A DNA stretch of 64,000 nucleotides from contig NZ_JAMBNZ010000007.1 in NCBI RefSeq assembly GCF_023715365.1, forward strand, positions 124,001 through 188,000, in the 5' to 3' direction. The translations under genes and the position numbers were made by a program. Numbering within the stretch: position 1 is the first letter of the stretch; every line of letters begins with the position of its first letter. The DNA comes from Georgenia satyanarayanai (lineage in GTDB: Bacteria > Actinomycetota > Actinomycetes > Actinomycetales > Actinomycetaceae). The notes below the pieces were generated by a model. The model saw only the letters and a list, made by a program, of their open reading frames with translations. It searched no databases and was not told where the DNA came from. This document shows, one piece after another, positions 8,641-18,600 of the stretch.

Positions 8641-9812
8641 CCGGCATCACGAACATCCGGGAACTCATGTCCCGGAACATCCGACAGAGCGGCATCCTCA
8701 TCGCCCTGGTGGCGCTCGTGGCGCTGTTCACGTTCCTCAACCCGAGCTTCCTCAGCCCGGGCAACCTCACGAACATCGTCCTGCAGTACTCCTACATCCT
8801 CATCCTCGCCATCGGCATGGTCATCGTCATCATCGGTGGCCACATCGACCTGTCGGTGGGCTCGGTCGTCGCCCTCGCGGGCGCCGTCGCCGCCGTCCTC
8901 GTCGTCAAGGGCGGGCACCCGTGGTGGGTCGGCGTCCTCGCCGCCATGGGCGTGGGCCTGGCCGTGGGCGTGTGGCAGGGGTTCTGGGTCGCCTTCATCG
9001 GGATCCCGGCGTTCATCGTCACCCTGGCCGGCATGCTGCTCTTCCGCGGCATGACCTACCAGGTGCTCGACAACGTCTCCCTGTCCCCCTTCGGCGGGAC
9101 GTACTACAAGATCGCCAACGGCTTCCAGAACGGCCTGCTCGGCGGGTACGGCTACGACGCGCTGACGCTCATCGTCTTCGGCCTCGCCGTCGCGGGCTAC
9201 GCCTTCACCCAGGTGCGCGCCCGCCAGGGGGCCCTGCGCTACAAGCAGACCGTCGAGGCCTTCCCGCTGTTCATCCTCAAGATCGTCGTCGTCGGCGCGG
9301 TCGTCATGTGGTTCGGCTACCAGCTGGCCGTCAACCGCGGCCTGCCGAACGTCCTCATCATCCTCGCGCTGCTCATCATCATCTACACGGTCATCACCCA
9401 GCGCTCGGTCTTCGGCCGCCACGTCTACGCGATCGGCGGCAACCTGCCGGCCGCCCAGCTCTCCGGCGTCAAGGTCAAGAAGGTCAACTTCATGATCTTC
9501 GTCAACATGGGCCTGCTCTCCGGCATCGCCGGCATCGTCTACTCCTCGCGCATGAACAGCGCGCAGCCCGCGGCGGGCAACATGTTCGAGCTCGACGCCA
9601 TCGCTGCCTGCTTCATCGGTGGCGCCGCCGTCACCGGTGGTGTCGGTCGCGTGACCGGCGCGATGATCGGCGCGCTGATCATGGCCGTCATGACCAACGG
9701 CATGCAGCTCATGGGCGTGCCGACCTCCACCCAGCAGATCGTCAAGGGTCTGGTGCTCCTCCTCGCCGTGGCCTTCGACGTCTACAACAAGCGCCGCGCC
9801 GGGGCCCGCTGA
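8637..9812 (+). CDS. gguB: Sugar ABC transporter permease (GguB/MmsB type)
   Basis: A 391-residue integral membrane protein with about ten hydrophobic segments. It carries the CUT2 permease motif [13 protein letters not shown] and the cytoplasmic loop around [16 protein letters not shown]. It forms the membrane channel of the ChvE-type importer. The start at 8637 overlaps the ATPase stop as ATGA. A stem-loop follows the gene and the kinase comes after it, so transcription may partly end here. Confidence 0.93.
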   Translation: MTGITNIRELMSRNIRQSGILIALVALVALFTFLNPSFLSPGNLTNIVLQYSYILILAIGMVIVIIGGHIDLSVGSVVALAGAVAAVLVVKGGHPWWVGVLAAMGVGLAVGVWQGFWVAFIGIPAFIVTLAGMLLFRGMTYQVLDNVSLSPFGGTYYKIANGFQNGLLGGYGYDALTLIVFGLAVAGYAFTQVRARQGALRYKQTVEAFPLFILKIVVVGAVVMWFGYQLAVNRGLPNVLIILALLIIIYTVITQRSVFGRHVYAIGGNLPAAQLSGVKVKKVNFMIFVNMGLLSGIAGIVYSSRMNSAQPAAGNMFELDAIAACFIGGAAVTGGVGRVTGAMIGALIMAVMTNGMQLMGVPTSTQQIVKGLVLLLAVAFDVYNKRRAGAR

Positions 9813-9825
9813 GCCCAGGTCGCAC

Positions 9826-9857
9826 ACGAGGGGCCGTCCACCCGGGCGGCCCCTCGT
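9826..9857 (+). terminator. Stem-loop between permease and kinase genes
   Basis: ACGAGGGGCCG (9826-9836) pairs with CGGCCCCTCGT (9847-9857) over a ten-base loop, giving an 11-bp GC-rich stem. No clear T-run follows, so it may be a partial terminator or an mRNA-stabilising element inside the operon. Confidence 0.6.
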
Positions 9858-9893
9858 CGCAGTTTCCGCCCCGTACGCATGGAAGGACCATCG

Positions 9894-11492
9894 ATGGACC
9901 ACTCTGAGGACCTGGCCGAGGCGATCCGCGAGGGCCATACCTCACTCGGCATCGAGCTCGGCTCGACCCGGATCAAGGCCTGCCTCGTGGGCCCCGACCC
10001 GACCCAGGTTCTGGCCGTGGGCTCCCACGAGTGGGAGAACGAGTTCGTCGACCGCTCGTGGACCTACTCCCTGGAGTCCGTGTGGACCGGCCTGCAGGCC
10101 GCCTACGCCGACCTCGCCGCCGACGTCGAGCGCCGTTACGGCGTGCCGCTGACGACCGTCGGCGCGATGGGCGTCTCGGCGATGATGCACGGCTACCTCG
10201 CCTTCGACGGCGACGACGAGCTCCTCGTCCCCTTCCGCACGTGGCGCAACACGACCACCGGCCCCGCCGCCGCTGAGCTCTCCGAGCTGCTCGGTGTCAA
10301 CATCCCGCTGCGCTGGTCCGTCGCGCACCTGCACCAGGCCGTGCTCGACGGCGAGGAGCACGTCCCGCAGATCCGTTTCCTCACGACCCTGGCCGGGTAC
10401 GTCCACTGGCGCCTCACCGGCCGCCGCGTGCTGGGCGTCGGGGACGCCTCGGGCATGTTCCCGATCGACGCCGCCACCGGCACCTACGACGCGCGCATGC
10501 TCGAGCAGCTCGACACGCTCCTCGCCGGCCGGCTGCCCGTGGCCCACGCCGTCGAGCTCTTCCCCGAGGTCCTCAGCGCCGGCGAGCCGGCCGGTGAGCT
10601 CACCGCAGAGGGCGCCGCGCTCCTCGACCCGTCCGGCGCCCTGCGCCCGGGAGTGCCGCTGTGCCCGCCCGAGGGCGACGCCGGCACCGGGATGGTCGCG
10701 ACGAACGCCGTCGCGCCGCGCACCGGCAACGTCAGCGCGGGGACGAGCATCTTCGCCATGGTCGTCCTCGAGCGGCCGCTGGAGGGAGTGCACCACGAGA
10801 TCGACCTCGTCACCACGCCCTCGGGTGACCCGGTGGCGATGGTCCACTGCAACAACGGCGCGAGCGAGCTCGGGGCGTGGGCGAGCCTCTTCGGCCGCTT
10901 CGCGGAGGCGGCGGGCACGCGGCTGAGCCAGGACGCCGTCTTCGCCACCCTCTTCACCGAGGCGCTCGACGGCGAGGCGGACGCCGGCGGCCTGCTCGCC
11001 TACAACTACCTCGCCGGGGAGCCGATCTCGGGCCTCGACGAGGGGCGCCCGCTCGTCCTGCGCACGCCGGACAGCCGCCTCACCCTGGCGAACTTCGTCC
11101 GCGCCCAGGTCTACGGCGTGTTCGGCACGCTGAGCATGGGGATGCAGGTGCTCGCCAGGGAGGGCGTGGTGATCGACCGCATGCTCGCCCACGGCGGCAT
11201 GTTCCGCACCGCCGGCGTCGCCCAGCGCTTCCTGGCCGGCGCACTCGACGCGCCCGTGGCCGTCGGGGAGACCGCCTCCGAGGGCGGGGCGTGGGGCATC
11301 GCGGTCCTCGCCTCCTACCTCGGCGCCGCGGAGGGCACCGACCTCGCCGGCTACCTCGGCGAGCAGGTCTTCGCCGGGGCCTCCTTCGACACCGCGCAGC
11401 CCGACCCGCGGGACGTCGCCGGCTACGCGGCCTTCCTCGAGCGCTACCGCGCGGGTCTCGCAGCGGTGGGGGCCGCCGTCGAGGCGCTCTGA
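9894..11492 (+). CDS. FGGY-family carbohydrate kinase, probable L-ribulokinase
   Basis: A 532-residue sugar kinase. GIELGSTRIKACLVG near the N-terminus is the first phosphate-binding motif of the FGGY fold, and GNVSAGTSIFA is the second. The ATG at 9894 is chosen over the in-frame ATG at 9879 because GGAAGGA lies six bases before it. Family members phosphorylate xylulose, ribulose, gluconate or glycerol. No other kinase accompanies araD and araA in this window and the gene shares the arabinose operator through its operon, so L-ribulokinase is the best guess. Xylulokinase remains possible. It converts imported sugar, after isomerisation, to the 5-phosphate in the cytoplasm. Confidence 0.8.
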   Translation: MDHSEDLAEAIREGHTSLGIELGSTRIKACLVGPDPTQVLAVGSHEWENEFVDRSWTYSLESVWTGLQAAYADLAADVERRYGVPLTTVGAMGVSAMMHGYLAFDGDDELLVPFRTWRNTTTGPAAAELSELLGVNIPLRWSVAHLHQAVLDGEEHVPQIRFLTTLAGYVHWRLTGRRVLGVGDASGMFPIDAATGTYDARMLEQLDTLLAGRLPVAHAVELFPEVLSAGEPAGELTAEGAALLDPSGALRPGVPLCPPEGDAGTGMVATNAVAPRTGNVSAGTSIFAMVVLERPLEGVHHEIDLVTTPSGDPVAMVHCNNGASELGAWASLFGRFAEAAGTRLSQDAVFATLFTEALDGEADAGGLLAYNYLAGEPISGLDEGRPLVLRTPDSRLTLANFVRAQVYGVFGTLSMGMQVLAREGVVIDRMLAHGGMFRTAGVAQRFLAGALDAPVAVGETASEGGAWGIAVLASYLGAAEGTDLAGYLGEQVFAGASFDTAQPDPRDVAGYAAFLERYRAGLAAVGAAVEAL

Positions 11493-11505
11493 CCCGAGCA
11501 CACGG

Positions 11506-11535
11506 AAGGGGCCGGCCCACGTGGGCCGGCCCCTT
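11506..11535. terminator. Perfect 30-nt palindrome, bidirectional terminator
   Basis: AAGGGGCCGGCCCAC (11506-11520) is followed directly by its complement (11521-11535). It lies between the convergent kinase and GH43 genes, 14 nt from one stop and 16 nt from the other, so it can end both transcripts. The same element with the same TTCTGCGTACC-like right flank is found at 25334-25363. Confidence 0.8.
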
Positions 11536-11551
11536 CTGCGTACCCGGTGCG

Positions 11552-14500
11552 TCAGGCCGCGGAGCGGCGCCGCAGGACCAGCGCCGTGCCCGCGAGGAGG
11601 AGCCCGAGGGCGAGCACCGCGAGCGCGCCCCCGACACCCGTCACGGGCAGCCCGCCCGCGCCGCCACCCGTGGGCGGCACGGGTGAGGCGCTCGGGTCAG
11701 CGGAGGGGTCCATCGAGGGGCCGCTCGGACCGGTCGGCGGATCCGTCGGGTCCGTCGGGTCCGTCGGGTCCGTCGGGTCCGTCGGCGGGTCGGTCGGGTC
11801 CGTCGGATCCGTCGGGTCCGTCGGCGGGTCCGTCGGGTTCACGTCCTCGACGACGACGGTGGCCACCGCCGGCAGGGCGGTGCCCTCGACGGCGCCCTCG
11901 ACGGTGAACGTCCCGGGCTCCGCGTAGGCTCCCGGCTCGACGTCCGCCCACGTCACCGGCAGCTCACCGGTCGAGCCGTCGGCGTAGGTGACCGTGACAG
12001 TCCCCGGCAGCACCGGCGCCTGCCCCACCGCCGTCGTGAGCTCGACGGGAGCCACCGCGTCCACCAGCGCGTCGGGCTGGTACTCACGCAGCAGCCGCTC
12101 GCGCTCGGTGGCGGTGATGGGCAGCACCGTGCCGTGGCGGGCGCTGAGGTTGAGCCCCGGCTCGTGGGTCCAGCAGTCGCCGTCGTCGAGGTCGGTGCAG
12201 GAGAAGGCGACGTAGCCGTCACCGCCGCCGTAGGGCGGCCAGTCCTGGAAGAGGAACCACGTGTTCTGCCCCGGCTCGACATTGACGTCGCCGGGGTTGG
12301 CCCGGAACGCCGTCGGGCCCTCCGCGTGCCGCAGCGGGTCACCGGAGCCGATCCGCTCGGTGATGAGCTCCCACGACGTCCCCACCGCCCCTTCCTGGTA
12401 GCGCAGGAGGTCGGGGGACTTCTCGAGGAGCACCTCCATGATGTCGTTGCGCTCGTCCTTGGTGAAGCGGTAGTACGTGTCCTCGTGCTCGACGACGGTC
12501 GAGTCGATCACGCCGCGCCCGGGCTCGCGGTAGATGTCGATCCACACCTCCGGGTCGGTGAAGGTGACGAAGTCCCGGGTGAAGGAGATCATCATCCGGT
12601 TGTAGCTGTCCCAGGTGCTGCGGCCCTCGGTCTCGGTCGTCTCGTACAGGTTCGAGGCCCAGTACACGGCGTACATGCCGAGGTCCTCGACGTAGTGCGC
12701 CTCCGGGGCCCACGTGTTGCCGGCGTAGGGCGTGTTGACCTCCACCATTCGCTGCTCGCTCCACGTCACGAGGTCGGTGGACTCCCACACCATGAGGTTG
12801 AGGGAGCCGGACTGCTGCGCGCGGGCGAAGTCCGGCCCCTGGCCCGGGCGGTAGGTCTTGAGGTCCGTGGCCAGGAGGTAGAAGCGGTCGCCCTCGTGGG
12901 ACCGGATGATGAAGGGGTCGCGCAGCCCCTCCTCCCCCATCGTCGACTCGAGGACGACGTCGTCGTCGTTGAGCGGCAGCCAGTCGAGCGCGTCGTTGCC
13001 GTTGCTCGCCGCGAAGTAGATCTGCTCGCCGTCGGGCGTGCTCTCCCCCTTGAAGTGCGGGAAGAAGTACGCCTCGGGCTCCTCCGCGACCGGCAGGGGC
13101 TGGACGGTCGCGACGAAGATCCGCACGTCGCTCACCTCGCCCTTGGTGCCGGTGACGGTGAGCGCGACGTGCACCGGTTCCTCGCCGGCCGCTGGACGGG
13201 TCACCTCACCGGTCGGTGTGATGACGTCCTCGTCGCCGGAGACCCAGCTCAGCGCAGTCCCGTTCTCCCCCTCCGTGGGCAGCGTGATGTTGCCGCGCAC
13301 GTCGGTGAGGTTCGGGAGGGCGACGGCGTCGAGGTCCCGCTCGACGGCGGCCGCGTCGTCAGCCTCCCCGTAGGCGTTCTGCAGCGCCTGCCACTCCGCG
13401 CCCGTGACCGGCAGGACGGTGCCGTGGCGGAAGCGGCTCGGGAAGGAGTACTCCCCGGCCTCGAGCATCGTCCACTCGCCGCTGTCGAGGTCGGTCGTGG
13501 TGAAGGGGACGTAGCCGCGGCCCCCGTACTCGTCGATGAACAGGTACCAGCGCTCCTCGCCGTTCGCCTTGAACACGAGGGGGCCCTCGCCCTGGTTGAT
13601 GTCGCCGGCCCCGACGCCCTCCCGCACGAGCGTGAAGTCCTCGGCGAGCGGGCCGGAGCCGACCTCCTGGAAGACGTGCTTGCCACCAGGGTTGGCCGCC
13701 GAGCGGTTCGCCTCGTTCTTGGAGAAGCGGTGGACCTGGCCGTCGTGCTCGATCATTGTCGTGTCGATGACGGAGTAGCCGGCGTCGATGAGGATCTCCG
13801 GCTCGCTGAAGGTGCGGAAGTCCCGGGTGGTCGCGTACATCATCCGGTTGTGGGTGTCACCGGAGTGCTCGGGGCTGTCGTAGAGCTTGGAGGCCCAGAA
13901 GACGACGTACTCCCCCAGGTCCGCGTCGTAGAAGATCTCCGGGGCCCAGGCGTTGCCGGCGTTCTCCGGCGCCACCTCGGCCACCCAGCTCTCCGACCAG
14001 GTGACGAGGTCGGTGGACTCCCACACGACGATGTTCCGGCTGCCGCGCCGCTGGACCTCGTCCCAGCTGCCGCTCGACTGGTTCCACATCCTCAGGTCGG
14101 TGGCGATCTGGTAGAACTTGTCGCCCTCGGGCGAGCGGATGATGAAGGGGTCCCGCAGGCCCATCTCACCGCTCGTCGAGACCATGACGGGCTCGCCGTC
14201 GTTGAGGTTCGTGTAGTGCAGCGGGTCGTTGCCCTCGCTCAGCGCGAAGTAGACCTGCTCGCCGTGCTGGAGCCCCTCGCCGAGGAAGTGGGAGAAGAGG
14301 TAGCCCTCGTAGTCGGTCGGTGCGGGCAGTGCCGGCACCCGGGCATCGAGGGTCCGCGTGGCGACACCGGAGCCGATCGCCACGCTCGCGGTGAGCGCGA
14401 CCTCGACGTCGGGCTGTCCGTGCGCCGGTCGGGTGACCTCTCCCGTGGCCGTGATGGTCGCGGGGTCCGCGGACTCCCAGCTGACGCTCGCGCGGTCCGG

Positions 14501-15580
14501 CCCCTCGGTGGGCAGGTATAGGTTCCCGCGGACGTCATCGAGGTTGTGGACGACGAGCGCGGCCGCGGCCGCCTCGGCCCGTGCCTGGTCGTCAGCCAGC
14601 GGGACGACGGTGACGGTGAACTCCTTCTCCGCGCTCGCGCCGCGCTGGCTCAGGGTGGCCGTGAGCGTGGAGGTCGCCGGGTCCTGCCCGAACGGGGGCC
14701 GCGTGACGACCCCCGCCGCGGTGACGACGTCTGGGTCCGAGGTCGACCAGGTGACGGCCGAGCCGCCCTCGCTGCTGCTGGGCAGCTCGAGGTCCTCGGT
14801 GACCGCGCTGGTGTCGCCGATGTCGAAAGCTGCGACGTCGGTCGCGAGCGCCGCCGCGGCGTTCTGCGCGCTGATCTGCTCGACCTCCTCCGCCTCGAGC
14901 GCGTGGTCGTAGATACGGAAGTCGTGGACGGCGCCCTTGAAGTAGGGGTCGCCGGAGTAGAGCGAGCGGCCGATGTAGTTGGCGGTCGTCGTCCCGTCGC
15001 CGATGTCGCCCGGCGTGATGGTGATCTCGGTGTTCCGCGCGACCTCGACGCCGTTCTCGTACAGGGTGCCCACGCCGTCGGCCAGCGTGTAGGTGACGTG
15101 CGTCCACACGTCGCGCGGCAGGTTGCGGCCGGCGTCGGTGTTCTGCTCGGTGGACCAGTTCCCCGTCGCGATGGCCGTGCGCAGGGGGTTGCCCTCGGCG
15201 AAGAGGTAGCCGTCCCCGCTGGAGCCCGCGGTGTTGCCCAGGCCGTAGATGAAGTGTGCGCCGCCGAGGTCCGGGTCCACGCGCACGTCGAAGGCCACCG
15301 TGATCGCGTCCAGGCCGCGCATGAGGTCGTCCGGCAGGTCGACGTGGTCGTCGACTCCGTCGAGCACGAGCCCCGCGGGACCGAGCTCGGCGCCGCCGAG
15401 GATCTCGCCGTGCCGCTCGTGGCCCGAGACGTCCTGCGCGGTGGTCCCTCCGTCCCCCGAGAGGGGGTAGTGGAGGACGAGCCCGTCCTCCTGGGCGGCG
15501 GCCAGCGCGGGAAGCCCCACGACCATGCCGGCGCCGAGTGCTGCAGCCGCGACCGTTGCCACGGTCCGTCGCTGTCTCAT
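11552..15580 (-). CDS. Secreted, wall-anchored protein with two GH43 domains (arabinan/arabinoxylan-active)
   Basis: A 1342-residue multidomain enzyme. Residues 1-29 are a signal peptide. LamG-like jelly roll spans about 33-235. Atrophied bacterial Ig domains lie at about 252-328, 340-415 and 752-826. GH43-like five-bladed propellers lie at about 424-740 and 835-1165. A Big_4-type Ig domain spans 1175-1245 and a TDP-repeat linker 1249-1283. LPVTG (1311-1315), a hydrophobic segment and RRR close the protein, a sortase signal. Both propellers keep the expected acids: Asp in LRDPFI, WAPE, Asp in VID(T/S)T and Glu in EGP. GH43 enzymes cut alpha-L-arabinofuranosyl or xylosyl linkages; the exact substrate is unknown. 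No sortase is in the window. The gene follows GH51 on the same strand after a terminator-like stem. Confidence 0.9.
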   Translation of the reverse strand: MRQRRTVATVAAAALGAGMVVGLPALAAAQEDGLVLHYPLSGDGGTTAQDVSGHERHGEILGGAELGPAGLVLDGVDDHVDLPDDLMRGLDAITVAFDVRVDPDLGGAHFIYGLGNTAGSSGDGYLFAEGNPLRTAIATGNWSTEQNTDAGRNLPRDVWTHVTYTLADGVGTLYENGVEVARNTEITITPGDIGDGTTTANYIGRSLYSGDPYFKGAVHDFRIYDHALEAEEVEQISAQNAAAALATDVAAFDIGDTSAVTEDLELPSSSEGGSAVTWSTSDPDVVTAAGVVTRPPFGQDPATSTLTATLSQRGASAEKEFTVTVVPLADDQARAEAAAAALVVHNLDDVRGNLYLPTEGPDRASVSWESADPATITATGEVTRPAHGQPDVEVALTASVAIGSGVATRTLDARVPALPAPTDYEGYLFSHFLGEGLQHGEQVYFALSEGNDPLHYTNLNDGEPVMVSTSGEMGLRDPFIIRSPEGDKFYQIATDLRMWNQSSGSWDEVQRRGSRNIVVWESTDLVTWSESWVAEVAPENAGNAWAPEIFYDADLGEYVVFWASKLYDSPEHSGDTHNRMMYATTRDFRTFSEPEILIDAGYSVIDTTMIEHDGQVHRFSKNEANRSAANPGGKHVFQEVGSGPLAEDFTLVREGVGAGDINQGEGPLVFKANGEERWYLFIDEYGGRGYVPFTTTDLDSGEWTMLEAGEYSFPSRFRHGTVLPVTGAEWQALQNAYGEADDAAAVERDLDAVALPNLTDVRGNITLPTEGENGTALSWVSGDEDVITPTGEVTRPAAGEEPVHVALTVTGTKGEVSDVRIFVATVQPLPVAEEPEAYFFPHFKGESTPDGEQIYFAASNGNDALDWLPLNDDDVVLESTMGEEGLRDPFIIRSHEGDRFYLLATDLKTYRPGQGPDFARAQQSGSLNLMVWESTDLVTWSEQRMVEVNTPYAGNTWAPEAHYVEDLGMYAVYWASNLYETTETEGRSTWDSYNRMMISFTRDFVTFTDPEVWIDIYREPGRGVIDSTVVEHEDTYYRFTKDERNDIMEVLLEKSPDLLRYQEGAVGTSWELITERIGSGDPLRHAEGPTAFRANPGDVNVEPGQNTWFLFQDWPPYGGGDGYVAFSCTDLDDGDCWTHEPGLNLSARHGTVLPITATERERLLREYQPDALVDAVAPVELTTAVGQAPVLPGTVTVTYADGSTGELPVTWADVEPGAYAEPGTFTVEGAVEGTALPAVATVVVEDVNPTDPPTDPTDPTDPTDPPTDPTDPTDPTDPTDPPTGPSGPSMDPSADPSASPVPPTGGGAGGLPVTGVGGALAVLALGLLLAGTALVLRRRSAA

Positions 15581-15639
15581 CCGTCGTCCTTTCTCGAAGA
15601 CGGCGTGCGGCGTCGCACGCCGAGGGTTGTGACCAGGGG

Positions 15640-15684
15640 GACGTGGCGGGGCCGGCGACCCCCCCCCGCCGCCCCCGCCACGTC
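15640..15684 (-). terminator. Stem-loop after the GH51 gene
   Basis: GACGTGGCGGGG (15640-15651) pairs perfectly with CCCCGCCACGTC (15673-15684) over a C-rich loop that contains a run of nine C. The stem touches the GH51 stop codon, so it should end or stabilise the GH51 transcript. A smaller stem, CGGCGTGCG with CGCACGCCG, follows at 15601-15622 in the leader of the GH43 gene. Confidence 0.65.
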
Positions 15685-18600
15685 TCAGCTCTCCAGCCCG
15701 CCGCCGCGCCTGGCGCGCAGTGCGAGGCCCGCGCCGAGCAGCGCGAGGACGACCAGGGCCAGCGGACCCACGAAGCCCGCCCCGGTGGCGGGGAGGCGTC
15801 CGCTGCCCGGGCCCGACGAGTCGTCCGGCTCGCCGGCGGGCGGGTCGGTCGGCGTCGTCGGTCCGGGGTCCGTCGGCCCGGGGTCCGTGGGCCCCGGGTC
15901 GGTCGGCTCCGGGTCGGTCGGCCCGGGGTCCGTCGGGTCCGGTCCGGGCGTGTCGCCGTCGTCGACGGCGAGCCGGAGGAAGGTCACCGAGTGGGCGGGG
16001 AACTCGTAGGTGAACTCCTCACCCGCCGTCGTGAGCTCCCGCTCGACCGGGACGACCACGGCCGGGTCGGCCTTGGTGTTCACCGCGGCCGGGTCAGCCG
16101 TGATCTCGGTGACCCGGGCGGTCGGTGCCACGGTCACGTCACCCACGGTGATGTCCGTGGCCGCGGCCGTGTCGGCCGAGTTGACCACCTTGACGATGAG
16201 CTCCTCGCTGTCGACGTCGCGGGTGACGACGTGGTGCAAGGTGCTGCTCGGCGCGGGCTCGGTGTACTCCAGGTGGAGCTCGTCGTCGAGGTAGAGACGG
16301 ATCGTCGTGCCCTCCACCTCGATGCGCACGTCGTACTCCTGCCCCGTGGTCAGGGAGACGTTCTCCCGCGCCGCGACCTCACCCTGACGGGCGCCGTTCG
16401 CGCGCTCGAGGACGGACCTGGTGTTGTTCCAGCCCCCGATGTTCCACCAGTAGAAGTCCTGCGGTCCGCCGGCGGCGAAGCCGACGAGGAAGCCCTCGCT
16501 GCCGGCGAGCTTCGTCGCGGTGAGCTCCACGGTGTAGTTCGTCCACTCCTCGTCGTAGGCACCGGCCGGGACCGTGCGCGCGTCCTCGATCGAGGTGGAC
16601 GTCTGGCGGTACTGACCGTCGACGACCTCCCAGGTGCCGGCGACCGGTGCCCAGTCCTCGGCGCCGTCGGTGAAGTCCTCCGCCAGCAGCACCTCGCCGT
16701 CGTCGCCCGTGACGACGAGGTCGTCGTACGCGGCGCTCGTCGCCCAGGTGGACAGGAACACCCCGCCGGACGTGTCGGGCACCTCGACCTCGCCACCCTC
16801 GAGGGCGCTCGGCACGACCTCGTGGCCGCGGTTGTTGGAGAAGAGGTGCTGGACCCAGTAGTTCGGCGTCTCCCACGACTCGTCGTTGTCGAAGTGGATG
16901 AGGTTCGCGTCGGCCCACTGCACGTGCTGGTCGTTGGCGAACAGCGGGGCGTAGGAAGCCATCCGCACGATGTCGGAGTTGCGCTCGATGCCGGTGAGGT
17001 AGGCCGCCTCCGCCAGCGCGTTGGCGAAGCGGTTGCCGCGTGAGGCGTACTCACCGATGAAGACGTCCGGACCCTCCCGGTCGTAACTGTCGTACCGGTC
17101 GGTGTTGGCGAGGAACCAGTCGGCGTCGTTGTAGTAGTGCTCGTCGACCATGTCCGCCCCCTGCGCGGTGGCGAAGTCCCACAGCTCGTCGAACAGGGCC
17201 CCGCCCGAGGCGAAGCTGGAGTTGGAGACGATCGAGATCTCCGGGTACGCCTCGCGGATCGCGTCGTGGAACAGCGGGTAGTTCTCGAAGTACTCCCGCT
17301 GGGAGTCCTCGTTGCCCAGCCCGATGTACTCGAGGTCGAAGGGCTCGGGGTGGCCGAGCTCGGCGCGGACCGCACCCCACTCGGTGTCGACGTCCCCGGT
17401 GGCGAACTCGATGAGGTCGAGGGTGTCGTCGATGAGCGTGTCGAGGACCTCCGGGTCCTGGGTGGCCGCCGGGCCACCGCAGGCGTTGGTGCCGACGGAC
17501 ACGACCGGGAGCGGCAGCGCGCCCAGGTCCTCGGCGAGCATGAAGTACTCGAGGTAGCCGATCCCGTAGGTCTGGTTGTAGCCCCACCAGTTCTTGTTCG
17601 TCGCCCGCTCCTCGAGGGGACCGATGGTCTCCTTCCAGTGGAAGATCCGTGCCCGGTCCTCGTAGCCGCTGCCGGCGTAGGTGTCGTAGCTGCCCGCGAT
17701 GAGGCAGCCACCGGGGAAGCGGAGGAAGGACGGGTCGAGGTCGGCGAGCTTCTGCGTGAGGTCGGCGCGCAGGCCGTACTGCCCGTTGACCGGCCCCTCC
17801 CACGTGTTGCCCGGCATGAGGGAGACCATGTCGAGGCGCAGCAGCCCGGCGGCGCCCGTCTCCACCGTCAGTCGGCCGGCGTCGGTGGTGGTGTCGGACG
17901 TGAGCGTCACCTCGTACCTGGTCCACTCGTCCGAGCCGTCGACGGCGACGGCGGCGGTCCCGTGGACCTCGGTCCCGGCGGCGTCCTCGAGCCGGATGGA
18001 CAGGTCCTGGGCGGCGGTGGTGCGGGCCCAGACGGAGAAGTCGTACGCCACCCCCGCCTCGAGGGCCAGGCCCGGGGCGCTGAAGCCCTCGTTGCGGATC
18101 GCGGCACCACCGGCCGTCGCGTCCAGACGCAGGTAGTAGCGGTTTGCGTCGTTCAGCCGCTCCTCGTCCGAGACCACCTCGGCCGTCGCGGAGCCGCCGG
18201 CCGGCTGGACCACCTGCCAGCCGGTGAGGCCGGTGTAGGAGGCGTTGTCGACGGCGTTGAACTCGAAGGAGCGGTTGCGCACGAGCTCGGCGTACAGGCC
18301 GCCGTCCGCGGCGTAGTTGATGTCCTCGTAGAAGAGCCCGTACAGGTCGGGGCTCATCTCGATGTCGGTGCCGTCACCGTCGATGTGCAGGCTGGCCCGC
18401 GCCTCCGTCGGCTCCTCGGGCTCCCCCGGCTCGCCGGGCAGCTCCGGCTCACCTGGCTCCTCCGGCTCACCGGGGTCGTCCGGCTCGGGCACGTCCGCCG
18501 GCGAGATCGCGAAGTAGTCGAAGACCGCGTCGTGGGACGAGGCACCACCCGGCGCGAGGGCGTAGAGCCCCACCTGCGTGATGTCGAAGCCGACCGTCAC

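Noticed and set aside
11733-11842. Regular 9-nt repeats that look like a small satellite or CRISPR-like array
   Set aside because: They are GTCGGGTCC-type units encoding the TDP-repeat stalk of the wall-anchored protein; there are no spacers.
15661-15669. Run of nine C as a possible frameshift error
   Set aside because: It lies in the loop of an intergenic stem, outside any coding frame.
15830-15960. Second block of short GC repeats
   Set aside because: Coding repeats for the TDPGP stalk of the GH51 protein.
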